Below are positions 10,995-23,930 of a stretch of 64,000 nucleotides of DNA, in pieces; positions within the stretch are counted from its first letter, which is position 1, and each line of letters opens with the position of its first letter. The notes below the pieces were generated by a model that made no database searches, was not told the DNA's origin, and saw nothing but the letters and a program-made list of their open reading frames with translations. Both the position numbers and the translations under genes were made by a program. Origin of the DNA: Ptiloglossa arizonensis (lineage: Eukaryota > Arthropoda > Insecta > Hymenoptera > Colletidae); assembly GCF_051014685.1 (NCBI RefSeq), contig NC_135051.1:16883557-16947556 (forward strand), written 5' to 3'.

Positions 10995-12150
10995 CGTTCG
11001 AGGGGGTTGTTGGAAATGATTGAACACGAATCGAGTGGGTTTGAAAGTGTTTGAAAGTTGGACGACTAATCTGCAATTGCGTATACAGTTGTATATTTTA
11101 ATAGTGGGAATACCAATGGGTATTTTATTACTATTAATTAAGTTACTCGATTATTAACGATGTCTTTGTCTTGAATATTCGTGGAGTGTTATGGAAATAG
11201 ACGACCAATGGTACTAGTATATTAAAGACACGTGTGTGGTTTGATAGGAATAGTGTGGTTTGATAGTGATACGTTCGCTGTTGGTAGTGCTGGTGTTAAT
11301 GGAGAATAGGTTAAAGGAACGAGAGTTGAATAGAAATTTGTTTGCAAAATCGAGGAATCGAAAAATATATCTTTGTCAGCGATGAGAGGTTTGTGTGTTT
11401 AGGAAGGTGCTGTTGAGAGTGATTTTATTATTATTCTGTAGCAATAGGGAAATTTGCTTTAGTATTGATTTTGAAATAAACATTTGAATAAACTTGTGAA
11501 AGTTTGTCTAAGTGCGAGAACGCAAGTACATTCTATTATCGAACGGAGTTGAGTCCTTTGGTATTAATAAATTTGATTGTTAGTGGTGATGTATGAAATA
11601 ATTGAGTAATGAAAATATCAGTAATATACAAAAGAATGATACTTTCTTTTATACGAAAATATTTCAAAAATCAGTTAGGATTGATACGTACAATTTTGGA
11701 TTATATTTGCGCAACTTATGAAAATGTAAAAAATATAGTTTATTTTACGTGTTCATGTATTTGTAGAGGTAAGTTCTTGTTGTGGAATATTTTACATTTA
11801 CTGCATGTGCGTATTGCAATTTTTCTAAAGATTAAATTCATATTTTTTTCGTACAATAAAGTTTCGTTCGAATGTAATCTAGATCACCTTTAAAAATACA
11901 TTCTGTATATTCAGTCGAAGATAAGCACACGGAATTTATAAATCTTCGGTATCGCCTATCGCTATTGAGTATTCGATATTTTTATATATATTTATGTCCA
12001 GATTCTATAAAACACTCCGCGCAGATAGCGAAACAGGCGACATCTCGAAAGCAATGGCCGTTTATGAAACCCGATAACGATTATTGTCGGTTGTTCGTTT
12101 TTTTCTTCCGATTCGTTATCTTTAAGAGAAGTCTTCCTTCGTTATTCCTG
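10995..12150. other. AT-rich spacer without a supported gene
   Basis: A 94-codon plus-strand frame at 11609-11893 has AT-driven Ile/Phe/Lys composition and no motif. Its length is within chance for this composition. Confidence 0.5.
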
Positions 12151-12153
12151 CAG

Positions 12154-12205
12154 TCAGAAATGCTAGTATTATTAGCACGAAACATCTGTGTCTCCTATAA
12201 ATCTG
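12154..12205 (+). CDS. Candidate 52-nt internal exon
   Basis: The acceptor tract CTTCCTTCGTTATTCCTGCAG ends at 12153 and a donor, TCTG|GTGAGAT, follows at 12206. Only one of the three frames is open; it reads SEMLVLLARNICVSYKS. The same frame stays open well upstream and downstream as part of a 97-codon frame (11965-12258). No protein family is recognised. Other AG dinucleotides lie only about 25 nt upstream, which leaves little room for a branch point. Could be chance. Confidence 0.22.
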
Positions 12206-12209
12206 GTGA

Positions 12210-13650
12210 GATTGTACATCTATCTCTTCCCGACCAACAAAATTCGAAACTGCAATAAATAACCGAAAATCACGAGAATGTTACGTTGAGAAATTTGTCC
12301 AAAATTTCACGGTACGTTAACCTGATCTATAAAGTACATTATTGCGAATGAATTTTTAAATCGCTCACGCGTTCAAATAAAACACGTTTCCGTCCGAACA
12401 GGAGACACAAATTTTTGGAAAGTGTCGCGTACAAACCGCTCATCGAACGCGACACGAGCTCGTTTCGACAATTATTAAATAAAAGTACAAATGTAATAAA
12501 ACAAAACTGTTATCTACACACGGTGATAAATTCGACAATATACATCAATTTTTCTCGAGTGATTGCAGCGGTGACCATCGTGATCGTGACAATCCAAGTA
12601 TAAATTGTTTGGAAATGTTTGCACATTTTATCGCGCGAAAGACTCGAGCGAATCGAGCGAACATGGCAATCGGTAACGAACTCCGTACTCGAAACTATTT
12701 TATTAAAACGACACTGCTCGAAATAATCAGAGGGTGGACTCTCGCAATAATAATTAGAGTACCGAAACAAGCCTCGAGGGTGGTGAAATTACACCGAATT
12801 TAGTACAGTGATACTTGTATCGAAAAACGGATATATGTAACGCGTTGAAACTTTTGAAATATCGAATGCTTTAATAGGTAATTCTTCGATTAAAATTTTT
12901 CGAGGGACGTGCTTCGATTAACAAAATACTCGTACCGACATGTGTTGGAAAATTTGCAATAAAATACCACGATGTAATATTTATATATAAAAAAAAAAAA
13001 TACCAGGAATTAATTCAAGTACGTAGGCGATCTTCCAACTACGCGAATATTTTCCTTTTACTCGGTAAAAGGTTTTCCACAAAACGGACCTGAATTCGAA
13101 CATTTAAAGTACACACTCCGGTAAAACAATATCACCCAGCCAAGTGGCATAGCCGATGGTTATGCCGAATTACTCAAACCCTCTTCACCTACCATTCAAC
13201 GCAAAATATTCCCCGTTGGGTTCCGTTAAAAGTCCCTCTGCGAACTTCGAATACTCTCTTCACGATTCAGCCCTCTACGCAAAATCGATTCAACACTTCT
13301 CTTTGTTTCATTCTTGGACGGAGTTTTCAAACACCCGCGAGAAAAGTTCACGTTTCGGAGCGTCTGTTCACCTAATAAGACACTTTTCTTCCCAGGGGAT
13401 ACTTTGTGCATGGAAATGAATGGTCACCTGGATTCGTGGATCTGGTGGCATTCTAGAATGCAACGAATCTTCATGGTTTTTGATGTCTAGTGTCTTTTAA
13501 CAAGTATAACCTAGGAAATTGTACTACAGTGCAATTCGATAAGGGATCACTTAGCAAGTGTCTTTCAATTGGACAAATATTTACCTTTGTAAATGTGCCA
13601 ATGATCGTACCAATGATCGATTATCGTACACATCTTGAAATGCTCTATTA
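12210..13650. other. AT-rich spacer
   Basis: Nothing supported beyond a short poly-A run near 12990. Frames of 60-87 codons on both strands are within chance. Confidence 0.5.
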
Positions 13651-13781
13651 TTAGGTTGTTTTGGAAGTCATTTCGTTTTCCAAAACGGAGAATATATGAT
13701 TTAATAGAATGTTTATACAATCTAAAAAAATCGTGTTCCATTTTCACCAGAAAAAACGAAACGACGTTCCGAACAACCCAA
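13651..13781 (+). mobile_element. Mariner-like MITE, copy 1
   Basis: The left end TTAGGTTGTTTTGGAAGTCA and the right end (reading inward TTGGGTTGTTCGGAACGTCG) are inverted repeats. TA flanks each side (13649-13650 and 13782-13783), the usual Tc1/mariner target duplication. The internal core TAAAAAAATCGTGTT is shared with the other three copies. At 131 bp it carries no transposase. Confidence 0.9.
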
Positions 13782-13786
13782 TAGAA

Positions 13787-14130
13787 GATAAGTAAACAAA
13801 CAGAATTGACCTTCGTCTCTCCTCTACATCTCCAATAATAACAAAAGAAGAATCATCTCAGATTACGTCTTCCTTGAAACCAAATAAGATCAACAAGTTT
13901 TACATTTTATTTACTCTTTTTGACCTTCAATGACCACGAACGATCTTCAATGATAGTTCATTATAATCGACTTGAAATGATCTTTTGAAAGGTAAGTAAA
14001 CAAACATAGTTGACCTTCGAGTCTCCTCTACACTTCTAACAACAACAGAAAAAAAAAACACTGACCTCACATTATCCCCAAGATAATATTCAACATTTAC
14101 ACTTAGATTTCATTTATTTTTCTTTCACCC
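13787..14130. repeat. Diverged ~200-bp tandem duplication
   Basis: TAAGTAAACAAACA(G/T)A(A/G)TTGACCTTCG occurs at about 13789 and 13992. Both are followed by a TCTCCTCTACA(T/C)(C/T)TC motif and later by T-rich ends. It adjoins MITE copy 1. Confidence 0.7.
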
Positions 14131-15860
14131 ACATTTTTCCATGATCCACTATTTCCAAATAATAAACAGCTATCCTTTCGAATCACCAAGCACCTGCTCA
14201 CTGAACATATTAAAACATTTGCACAAGACATCCCCCATCTCTGTCAAAGAGGATCGAAACCTATGTCTTCAACAACTATTGGATCTTCCTAGATAATTCT
14301 TTCCAAAGACCTCAGACTCGAAAACCCTGAAAATTCGTCGCTTCCCGAGAGCAGCGAGTTCACGAACCTAGGTGGTCATTTATTTCAATACACGAGAAAT
14401 TTCCAAAGAGAAAGTGTACGAGTTAGGTGAACAGGTGCTTCGAAACGTGATGTTTTCCCAACGATAGACCCCCATTGGTAATCAAGATTTGTTCGTGGGA
14501 ATTTTTTTCCATCAGGAAAAGTATAACAAATTATATTCTCTCTTCCACGAGGTGTTCTCTGTTCCCAAGAATCCCCCCACTACTGCCCCCCAGAGTCACG
14601 AATCGCCAACGAAACTCGTCCGAACGAAACGTTTCCAGTCCAAGACCACGGTCTATCGTGGCCAGAGAAAATTCATGCGGGATTTGCCGCGTTATCCGCG
14701 GAAAGTCGGCGTGTACAAATGCGGGCGTGGAAACGTGATACGCGTGCACGCGTGTGGGCGGAGCGGCGGAACGTTTGTACACTTCCCCTCCCCTGACGAC
14801 ACTTCCCCCCTCTCAGCGGTAGTCGAGGTGCACAGTGGGTCGACTGGCCGGAAACGCGCGAGAAAAATGTTAATTTTGTCTGGAGAGTCGGGAAAATTTT
14901 TTATTAAAATATTCCAGCGGTAATATCTATCGGCCTGTGTACGTTTTGCTCCTCCGGGAGGTATTTCGAAGTTTAACGAGGCATCGAACACGAAAAGAGA
15001 ACGTCGAAAACTTTCTGCGTAAATATAGCACGGTGTATTATGTTCCTACGAAGTGAAACGTATGCATTTATTTATCGTTATAAGAGTGTGTTAAAAGAAA
15101 TGGAAATAGTAGAATTGACAGAATTTCCAGTGTACAGCTCTTTGGAATTGTTCGGGAATGTGTTGTATTGTTTGATGGCGCGACGCGTAAAGAATTTAAG
15201 TAGGTTGGCTGAAATAAAAATATATTTGTTTTGGAACGGAAATGAAAACTTTGGCGATGATTCGTGGACGGTTATATATAGGATTGAATATTTTTAAACG
15301 TTTAATTATGTTTGTTTTCATTGTGGTAGAATGTCTCGTCGTCTTTGAATTTATTTCGACCATCTGAATGCTGTTTTTACTAGCATTTGACAATTCAAGG
15401 CTCCGATTGACTCTCAAGAATAGAAAGAAACTAGGAAACGAACTAAAATTAAATTTTAAAGTTTCTCAACAATCCGTCCTCATTCAAGACACTTAATTTC
15501 ACTACGATACAAACTTCAATCTGAGACACGAACCGATTACGAAATTAACATCGAAAGAATAGAAAAATACTTTGAATAATCCGCTGAATGAACGATAAAC
15601 ATTCAAACCTGAAACACGGTAAAAAGTACTTCCAACAATCCTCTCTCTATCTACAAAATTTATTTTTACCACGATAAACATCTAACCTGAAAAACAAGCC
15701 GGCTGAAAAACACTACCGAACCAATTAAAAAATAAACTTTGAATAATCTGCCCACTGTCTATGAACGTTTCCACCGTGATCGACGTTCGAACCCGAAAAT
15801 CAAATTCTACGAACCGAAATAAAAGAAAAATGTGTAAAAAAAAAGGGAAAACAACCGAAC
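14130..15860. other. AT-rich DNA with a CpG-rich block at 14560-14880
   Basis: The CpG block carries overlapping frames on both strands with no recognisable domain. The rest is AT-rich with no repeat or exon signal that I trust. Confidence 0.5.
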
Positions 15861-16440
15861 CACCGTTTTTATAATGAAAAACGATGAAGTGTCAGCGCGG
15901 TGGTTTTTTAACGCATTTTTTTGGGGGATTCCTATCACTGTGCGGCGGCGTGCATCGACTGGTATCCAGGAGTCGAGAGGCGGACACCGGCGTCGAATAA
16001 ATTTGCATCCGCCAGGATTTCAATTCGCCTCGGCCAGGACTAATTCGAACGATAATGCGAGTTCGAGCGGACGCGCGCGACGACCCAGGGCCGTGACGAA
16101 GGACGAAGGACGAAGGACAGCGGCGCGCGTCGACCGACCGCCGGGCGTATGCAAATCCCTGATTACAAATTAAAATTGTCCCTTCGGGGACGCGGAAGTA
16201 CGGGGTAGTTGACGAGGGTACGAAGGAGAACGGCGTCGTGGCAGGGGTTATTTCATTTTGGAAAATTTAAATTCAAATCCGGCGGAATCGCGCGCCCAGT
16301 AACGCGTGCGCGTGGAACGCGCGGGTTGGGGACCACGCAGCGCGCGATAATAAAGTATGCAAAATTGTGGAATGCAAATGCAACGCGACGCTCGTGAAAA
16401 TGGGTGAAGAACGCGGGACAAATGTGCCGAGTGGAGGGCG
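15860..16440. other. CpG-rich island
   Basis: GC-rich with short direct repeats (GACGAAGGACGAAGGAC near 16096). No gene recognised. Confidence 0.45.
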
Positions 16441-16444
16441 ATAT

Positions 16445-17000
16445 ACGATAGCAGCGACCGGGTAGCGATTCCTTTTGAAAAAATGAACCGAAAACGAAGA
16501 ATGACTTTTTTTTATTAGGGGCTTCGTTTCGAAGAAAATCGAGCTGGAATGTTTTCGGGGCACGCGCGAACTCGATACACTTCGATCGGTTATCCCCACT
16601 ACTCGATGATCTTCGTAAGTAGTGAGTAGTATTAGACAGACGCGTCAGCCGAGTAGTCGATCCCGTGCGTGTACTGTAAGAATTCTAAGAATTAAGTTTC
16701 TCGAAAAGGACCAACCGTAGGGAAAAATTTTATTTAATATTTTTGATTGAGCATTCCACGAGGAACGAGTCTCTGATAATTTCGTTGTAAATTTTTGCAA
16801 TAACCAATTTTCAAGTGGAAAGAACGAGTAATAGAGACACGCGCGTTCGAGTAGCCCCGAATACACGCGTGCCCCGCAAAACTTCAAACTCGATTTTCTC
16901 GAAAACGAAGCCTCGCGCTGAAAAATTGTACTGCATGTTTTCGATTCATTTTTTCATAAAAAGTGACTGCGCACCCGATGGTAGCAACAATTTCGCGGAC
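16445..17000. repeat. Inverted pair of a dispersed repeat
   Basis: The segment 16445-16575 is, when reverse-complemented, a diverged copy of 16862-17000. Both contain GTGCCCCG, then TCGATTTTC, CGAAACGAAGC or CGAAAACGAAGCC, and TTCATTTTTTCA, in the same order. The ~285 bp between the arms is not repeated. Related copies occur near 39.6-40.3 and 46.0-46.7 kb. Confidence 0.8.
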
Positions 17001-17660
17001 CACACCGGGAAAATTCTGAACGAAATGCGCGCGACGTGTTTTCGTTTCGATTTTTGTTTCTTTTTGTTTTTTTTTTTTTTTGTTTTTTTCCCGTTACCTT
17101 TACCGTTGTTTTGTCATCTTCGTTCTATCTGTACGCGCGTACGTATATTTTTTGACAGCCGGACGTGCGCGAGCGTCAGATTTTGCGCGCGCCTGATAAC
17201 CGAAAATGTAATCTAGATTTCATTACCATAAACTCGCCCCTAAACCCCCGCCGGTATACACCGGTGTTCGTGCGCTGCTCTTTATGAGAGAGATTCTATC
17301 ATTTGCGCGGTAATGCAACCGCAAAGTCCGGATAATACCGTGGTTTTTTCTGTTTCACGTTCTCTATTTTTTCCCCCCCTCTTTTTTCTTCCTTTTCGTT
17401 TCACGGACGAACGAAATAGAGGATTTTAATGCTAATACCGGGGAACGTTACAGGAACGCGAGTCGCGCGAAAATATGGTTGGAACGAATTAATTCCGGGG
17501 AGGACGAATAACTCTTGTTCACGGGACGAAATAATCCTTTTGAATTCGGTTGGAAATCCGCGGCATTTCGCGAACGCGTTGAATAATTTCGTTAGAACTG
17601 CGCGATGCGCCGTTATAACTAATGCGTCGGTAAAAATCGCGTTAACGTTGCGTTAAGGTT
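17000..17660. other. T-rich tract followed by CpG-rich DNA
   Basis: A poly-T region at about 17050-17095 and a C/T run near 17350-17400 could act as pyrimidine tracts. The acceptor-like TTTTTTGACAG near 17155 has only a weak donor after it. No exon is called. Confidence 0.4.
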
Positions 17661-18063
17661 GCGCGGTGTCTCGATTAATGCGAGTTATGGATAGAAAGCT
17701 TCCAACAACCTCGGCTATTATCTTGAAAGTATTATTAATATCTTAAGGAGTGGTTCCGCGTTTGCGCGGGCTTAGCATACTTTAGGGAAACTCGGGGCTC
17801 GCATTAGCCCGTAGTTTAGAGCGTTTCGTGAAATTTCGATTTCTTGGCAGCACGGAGTCGACTACTTTGCAACGCAATCAATGAATGTATACCGCATTCT
17901 TCGCCAAGTAACTTCACTTCTTGTATATCGCTGTTTATTAGAGAAAAGGGGAACCGTATATTTTATATTCCAAGGCGAATTTATCTTGGCTACCCCGATT
18001 TCTATAATGTACGTGTACAGTGCGAGAAAAAATATACATAGATATAGATTTGAAAAACTGTAC
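17660..18063. other. Spacer, nothing supported
   Basis: Mixed to AT-rich composition with no repeat or splice-site pair of note. Confidence 0.5.
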
Positions 18064-18161
18064 GTATCGAATTTAAAATAATGAAATGTAAAAGTCAAAA
18101 TATATATATTTTTTCTCTTCTCGAGTCCTACATCTGTTTTATTTTATTTTAAATTCGATAC
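18064..18161. repeat. AT-rich foldback
   Basis: GTATCGAATTTAAAATAA at 18064 is matched by the reverse complement TTATTTTAAATTCGATAC ending at 18161, with about 50 bp between the arms. Further partial pairing (AAATGTAAAAG with CTTTTACAT) is possible. No small-RNA precursor features can be judged from sequence alone. Confidence 0.8.
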
Positions 18162-18164
18162 TTT

Positions 18165-20058
18165 TACATATAATTTTGAAAGTACGCTTAGGTTTAATTT
18201 TGTCTGTTAATTTTAATTTATATATAATTATATATAAGTTAGGATAATTATTATAAGTTTTTATAACGAAGAAGATATAAAACGCTTGATCGAAAATATT
18301 ACGTTAACTATATCTGCATTCGATAGATCGTCTTTTAGTAATCTTTGTGCAAAATACAGAGAGATTAAGATTGTGGTAAATAACATACAGTTTACGGTTA
18401 CTATTATACGGTTTAAAGTATCGTCATAGATTTACGCGAAATATTTATCGTCCGTGCTTTTCAATCGGAGTTGAATTAACCTGATCGTAACAGGCATGCA
18501 ACAAGTACTCCACACTATTAATTAAGAGTTAAACTCCTTAACTCCAGCCTGACAATTCCAATTTCCAAACTATAGAAGTCTTGGTCTGGACAAGCTCAAC
18601 AACTGCGAACTATCGTCCCACCAAGAAAACAAGAGAATTGTACAACAACTCTAGACACCACAGGAATACATTTTGCATTAATTACCACCAGTGTAAGCAT
18701 TTCTGAATATATATTTTTATGCGGATCAATCTTACTAGAAATTGCTCTTTATAAACTGAAGGGATTATAAAATTGTGGAGAAGAACAGACTTGCAATGAA
18801 ACCTGAAACTGTTTTCAATTTATTTCAGTTTTTCGAAACTCTTCGAATAACCTATCGCATTAAAAGCAGGTTGCACGGAGGGACGTCCTCGATTCATTGA
18901 GCTTCAAATACCAGTCACTTCTAAAAGTATCCTCTTAAGTCTGGATTGAATAGCTGGTATGTCATTCTCGTTGATTTCATCGGGATCAAAGCATTCTAAG
19001 CTAAGAAGCAGGCATACTTTTTGGAACCATTAAACTAAGAGCAACGGACAGGGGGCGAGAAGAAGAAAACAGGAAACGTAAACGTGGAGCACGATGTACG
19101 TTATATCTCGTTTCGTGTGTCGTCTCAGAGAGAAAGCTCGGAGATTAAGCAACGACTAGACCTCCTGCCGTGGAAGTTTGCACATTCCAAGTCTCGTTTC
19201 GTGTACGACAGACAAGAAATTGCTGTTCGTGTCTTTATATCGGCGCAATAAGAAACCGGATTTCAATGACCTGCGAATGCCGAGAGAAATACAATTATTG
19301 CTTTCTATCTCTCTCTCGAGAGAGAGATAGTTTCAAAATTTTGATTATTCGATAGGTATGTAAATATAAATATCGAACAATTCTGTGGAATATATATTTC
19401 AGATTTGTCTGAAATGTAAGTCAGCAACATCAACGAAGAGTTCAACTTTGACGACTGAATATTTTTATACACTGTCAATCACATTGTAAAAGAGGATATT
19501 TACCAATATATTTTTAGATACTCGTCCAGTGCCAATTTCGATGTGTCTGGGTCGTCGATGATTTCATTTTTCATAACTTCTTTTGATGTTCGATGCAGCT
19601 TCACTGATGTGTTCTTCTCTATTAAGTTCAAAGGAAAAAGAACGCCTCTTATGAAATTTCTTTAAGTTCATTTCTAACTGTGAAATTACCAAATTGTTCT
19701 CGGTTCAACAACTGGCACAAAAGAACGCTGATTGTAAATTATTACTAAACGTCTTCTAGTTTATAAAATTTGATATAGGTAAATTCACAACGACTGTCTT
19801 TAAACTAAAGAATTACATATAAAGTTATAAAATACTTATATAATAAACTTGGAAAATTTTCTTCGTGAGTATTTTGGAACCAGAGACGTGCAAACTTTTA
19901 CCCCAATAAATTTCTATTTTCTAATAGCCAAAATATTTCATCCAATATTCAAATTCAAATTTGTATTCAACCAGCAACGGACAAAGTCCAATTTTCAAGA
20001 CCAAGAAAAATATTATCCGTTACTTCGTTAAGATCAATAACAAAGAGTCTCTAAATTC
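18165..20058. other. AT-rich spacer with one perfect palindrome
   Basis: Apart from the palindrome at 19305-19330, I find only short frames and low-information AT-rich sequence. Confidence 0.5.
19305..19330. repeat. Perfect 26-bp palindrome
   Basis: CTATCTCTCTCTC (19305-19317) is followed directly by its exact reverse complement. The centre is a CTCGAG hexamer. A CT-repeat turning into a GA-repeat at a single point is unusual and could extrude as a loop-free cruciform. Confidence 0.95.
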
Positions 20059-20060
20059 TA

Positions 20061-20195
20061 TTAGGTTGTTCGGAAAGTCATTTCGTTTTCCAAAATGAAG
20101 AATATATAATTTAATCAAATATTTATAAACTCTAAAAAAATCGTGTTTCATTTGCACAAAAAAAAAGAAACAAAATGACTTTCCGAACAACCGAA
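20061..20195 (+). mobile_element. Mariner-like MITE, copy 2
   Basis: The left end TTAGGTTGTTCGGAAAGTCA and the right end (inward TTCGGTTGTTCGGAAAGTCA) match over about 27 bp. TA duplications lie at 20059-20060 and 20196-20197. The core TAAAAAAATCGTGTT is present. At 135 bp with the best-preserved ends, it is probably the youngest copy. No transposase. Confidence 0.93.
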
Positions 20196-20199
20196 TAGA

Positions 20200-21480
20200 A
20201 TACATCACGATTTTCTTTTACTCGTTACTCGAAGCTTGTATCCGGTTCAAAATTCTTCGGTTTCGTTTCAAGCGAGCACACGACACGCGTTTGCTAGGAA
20301 CCGTTTCCCGAAAACTGGTTGCCCCCAGCTCTCGATATCCAGAAAACTGCGCGAATAGAGGCGCGGCCGCGCGGGGAACGGAGGGGCGCGTCTGACAGGG
20401 CACCGGAGACGAATCACTGGCGCAACGACGAAGCGCTCGGGGTGGGGGGACTGTGGGCGGAGGCAGCCACGGAAGGGAATCGGACGGAACGAGCTTTCGC
20501 AAACTCGGACCATATGGAGGGCCATACGGAGCCGAGGGCCGAGGACCGTAAAGGGGCAACGTCATTCCACCTGCCCGCCCACGTTTCAGCAAATGGATAT
20601 TACCCGTCGAGGACTTATGTCCCGCTGCCTGCCGGAGAAGTCGTTCGTTTATAAAGAAGAGGGCGGCGCGACGGGAAGAAACGACGTTCGGGAAGCCAGG
20701 GTCGTGTGGAAGGACGAGAAGCGATGAGAGAGAGAGAGAGAGAAAGAGAGAAAGAGAGAGGGAGAGAGAAAGAAATAGAGAAGTGAGTAAGGGAGGGGTA
20801 CGAGCGTGGAACGAGGCAAGGTTAATGGAGCGGAAACGAATTTAAAAAACCTCCGGCTCGAGGGAAGAGCGTGTTTCGCGTAACGCGTTCGCGCTCGCGA
20901 GACGGTTACGCGTATCCGTGTACGTGTGTGTGTACGGGTGAAGGGGAAGGGCACGCGAAACTGTGAATGCACGCGCCCCGTGAACCTAGACGCGCGGTCT
21001 GTCGTCTATTTACGAACGCCTACGCGAAATAAACAAGCCTGCCGTAGAGCGCTACGTGGCGCGGGCGTAGCGTTATCTCCCGCGTCACGGGCCCGCCTTA
21101 TTTACCCCCACCACCGCTCCGTCCGCGCGAGAGCGTATAACGCGCGAGGGCCGATCGTCCCCGTGAGCGTCGCTCTTATACGAGCGATATGCAGTTTCGG
21201 AGATTAATCGACGCACACCGGGGACACGTTTCGCAATAGCCGCGGGGCCTTTGACGTACGAGCGCCGGAAACTTTGACGCAGACGTGTCGCTTGTACGTC
21301 GCCTACTCCGGCCCCTCGGTCGCACGCGTGTACGAGATCGTTGGTGATTTCGATTAGCACGGGCCAAATGATCGTGAAAATATCGGAGTTACGCGCGATA
21401 TAACACACTGCCACGGAGCTTAGTGCCTCACTCTGTCACGGAGTTCCTGACACCGTTGTGGGACAAGCGCGGTGAATATT
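20200..21480. other. CpG-rich island with a GA tract
   Basis: Very CpG-rich. A GA-dominated tract runs at about 20727-20785. Frames up to 124 codons on both strands are proline-, arginine- and serine-rich, as expected from composition, and match nothing I recognise. Confidence 0.5.
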
Positions 21481-23930
21481 AATCTCCAACCGTTGTCGGA
21501 GCGTTTCTTCCCTGTTGAAAATGATCTCTCATTTTGCAATTAGTCGTAGAAAGATTGCGTTTATATTTTCTTCGTTCGTTGGATGTTACAATATTAAACG
21601 TTTTCGAAGGAATCGTCGCTTGAAAACGGGGTAGGTAGAGATTTCTTTCCCGAAACGAGGGTAGGAAATTGCTTACGTTATCGATACGGTAAATGTCAGC
21701 GGTAGAAGAATAATTGAGGTACTTGAATCCGATACACAAGTTGTCATTTGAAAGCGCGAGTTAGTATACTCTGTAATAAGTTTCTGAGATAGATCGAAAA
21801 AGAAACTCTTCTTTCCTCTTTGATTACTTTATAAGAGCAATCACTCTTTTCTCTTTCATTGTGACACACGCTTTATTATATTTGTTGGTGAAATTATTAT
21901 CCATTTCTTACATAAAGGCCAAAGGGTTGAAAGTCTAGTTAAAATAATTTATTTTCTATCGCATTTGTTTGTTACTCTTAATACCGACTAATTTACATAT
22001 ACGAATTTTTAAATTTTTCTCGATAATTTAGATACTTTACACATATTTCCTAATATTCAAAAGTCACTTTAGATAATATTACATACGTAATACTTCGACA
22101 TTTTTTAGGTCCTCATCAGACTATCTTGCACACGACTTGTTTTTCGTTTCCATATTATATATATTACCGCATGTAGAAATACATAGAAAAAATAATAGCC
22201 TACGCCTATGTAAATTGTGCTTCAATTTTCACTTCGAAATCGACCGTAGAAGTAAGTGCGCTCTTTATTTCTATATTGATTCGATTACGATTATAACCAC
22301 GTTCCATGAAAGAAACTCCTCTTTAAATGCATCCGGTTGATAGTTTACACGGGTGCATGCACTTCGAAATAAATCTGTCCTTGGATTTGCTACGACAAAT
22401 TATAAATTACAATCTGTTTGCAACGCGCGATTGAAAAGCGCCGAGAGAAGCGCTGCAATCAGAGATTCCATTGAGATACAAAATTGCGGTTCGATACGAG
22501 TTGAAGCATGCTTCGATCATGTAAATACACCTCGAACCATTTCCTTTTCGAAAGCTCCAATGTTTCGTGGAAGTCGGTCGAGTGCGATTCCGTTTTATTT
22601 GCTCTTACGAAATTCCAGTACACGACAACAATGCTACGGTCGACGGTGCGCTATTTGCGTTCGCGTTTTTAACAACATTTCGAATGCCTGTCTTCCTGCA
22701 ATTCTCGTGCTCCACCGTGATTGCTCCTGACCTTCGACCATTTTCAGAGCTGAAAATAACGCGAAATGAAAGCCGACGAAACGCGCAGAAGTGGTCCACG
22801 AAAACCGATAAAATTTTGTTCGATATCGTTTTTTTTCTTCTTCTTTTGTCGTTCAACGGTCCACGAAGCAAACACGAAGAAAAAGAAACGGAAACATTTT
22901 GTCACGAGAGCTTGGTAAACACACGCACTTGCGACGTTTACGTATATAACAAGAGTGCGAGGAAGAATTTATTATTATTTGCGTAATTCCAGGATTATTG
23001 AATTTTTATTTTTAGAATATTATTATTTATAGTATTCTACAATTTCTTAATCGAATGGAAACATGGACTGAGATGAAAGAACGAGTTTTTCTTCACTTTG
23101 TTTTGCTTATAAATATTGCAGTTGTGAAATTTTAGGTTCCAGGAATATTTTCTCAAGTTTATAATAATAAATGCAGAAATTCATATAAAAATAAATGACA
23201 CATAGAAGTCTTATGCGCCACGTAATAGAATAAGTCTGAAAGAAATAAATATTTCGCACTTGCACCGGTGTTGGAAATATTCGTGAAATAATGAAATTTT
23301 AAAAAACTTTTCATCATTCGCTTTATCAATAAATTGTAATCACCCGGACAGGTTATAAATATTTTTACAAATCTCTCGAACACGTTTCGGACGAAATATA
23401 AATGAATGTGTCGACCAAAATTGAAAATTGTCGTGAAAAAAAAGAAAAACAAATACGCAATAAATATTCGTTATTTAAAAAGAAATAAACGAATAACAAT
23501 TTCAATCATTGATATCGAATTTATCGAAATCATTCGCTGTAGCCACTGTTCCAAGTTTTATTCCATTGTTCCAAAAGAGTATATCTTGTAATCCTTTCGC
23601 GACGAAATACGTTCGAATAAATAAATTCTTTCGTTCACTTTATCCATCCACCGTACACTATCCTGTACAATTTAAGTTTCTAATTTTCCAAGAATATCCT
23701 TACACGTCCGTCACATTCGTACCAATACTTAAATTTCTATTCTTCAAGATCATCGCTACTTCTACACCAATTTCGTTAAGAACATTCAAATCACCATTAC
23801 CAAAGAAGATCGACACATCGTCCATCTCGATATCGATCGTAACACGGATCACTATCGGGACGAAACCACCTGGATCTTTGAAAATGTTAAAGAGAATCTC
23901 TCGCGCTATTAAATCTTATCGAGCATTAAG
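21480..23930. other. AT-rich spacer without a supported gene
   Basis: No arrays and no strong splice pairs. A frame at 23509-24021 (170 codons) is open mainly because its DNA strand is pyrimidine-rich and G-poor, which removes TAG and TGA. It shows no domain. Confidence 0.45.

Noticed and set aside
19403..19415. 13-nt micro-exon between ATTTCAG and GTAAGT.
   Set aside because: Too short to support. The sites form a small inverted repeat (ATTTCAGA/TCTGAAAT) that explains the coincidence.
20218..20592. 124-codon Pro/Arg-rich minus-strand frame, and similar frames in other CpG islands.
   Set aside because: Overlapping frames are open on both strands of TA-poor DNA, with no recognisable motif or splice pairing.
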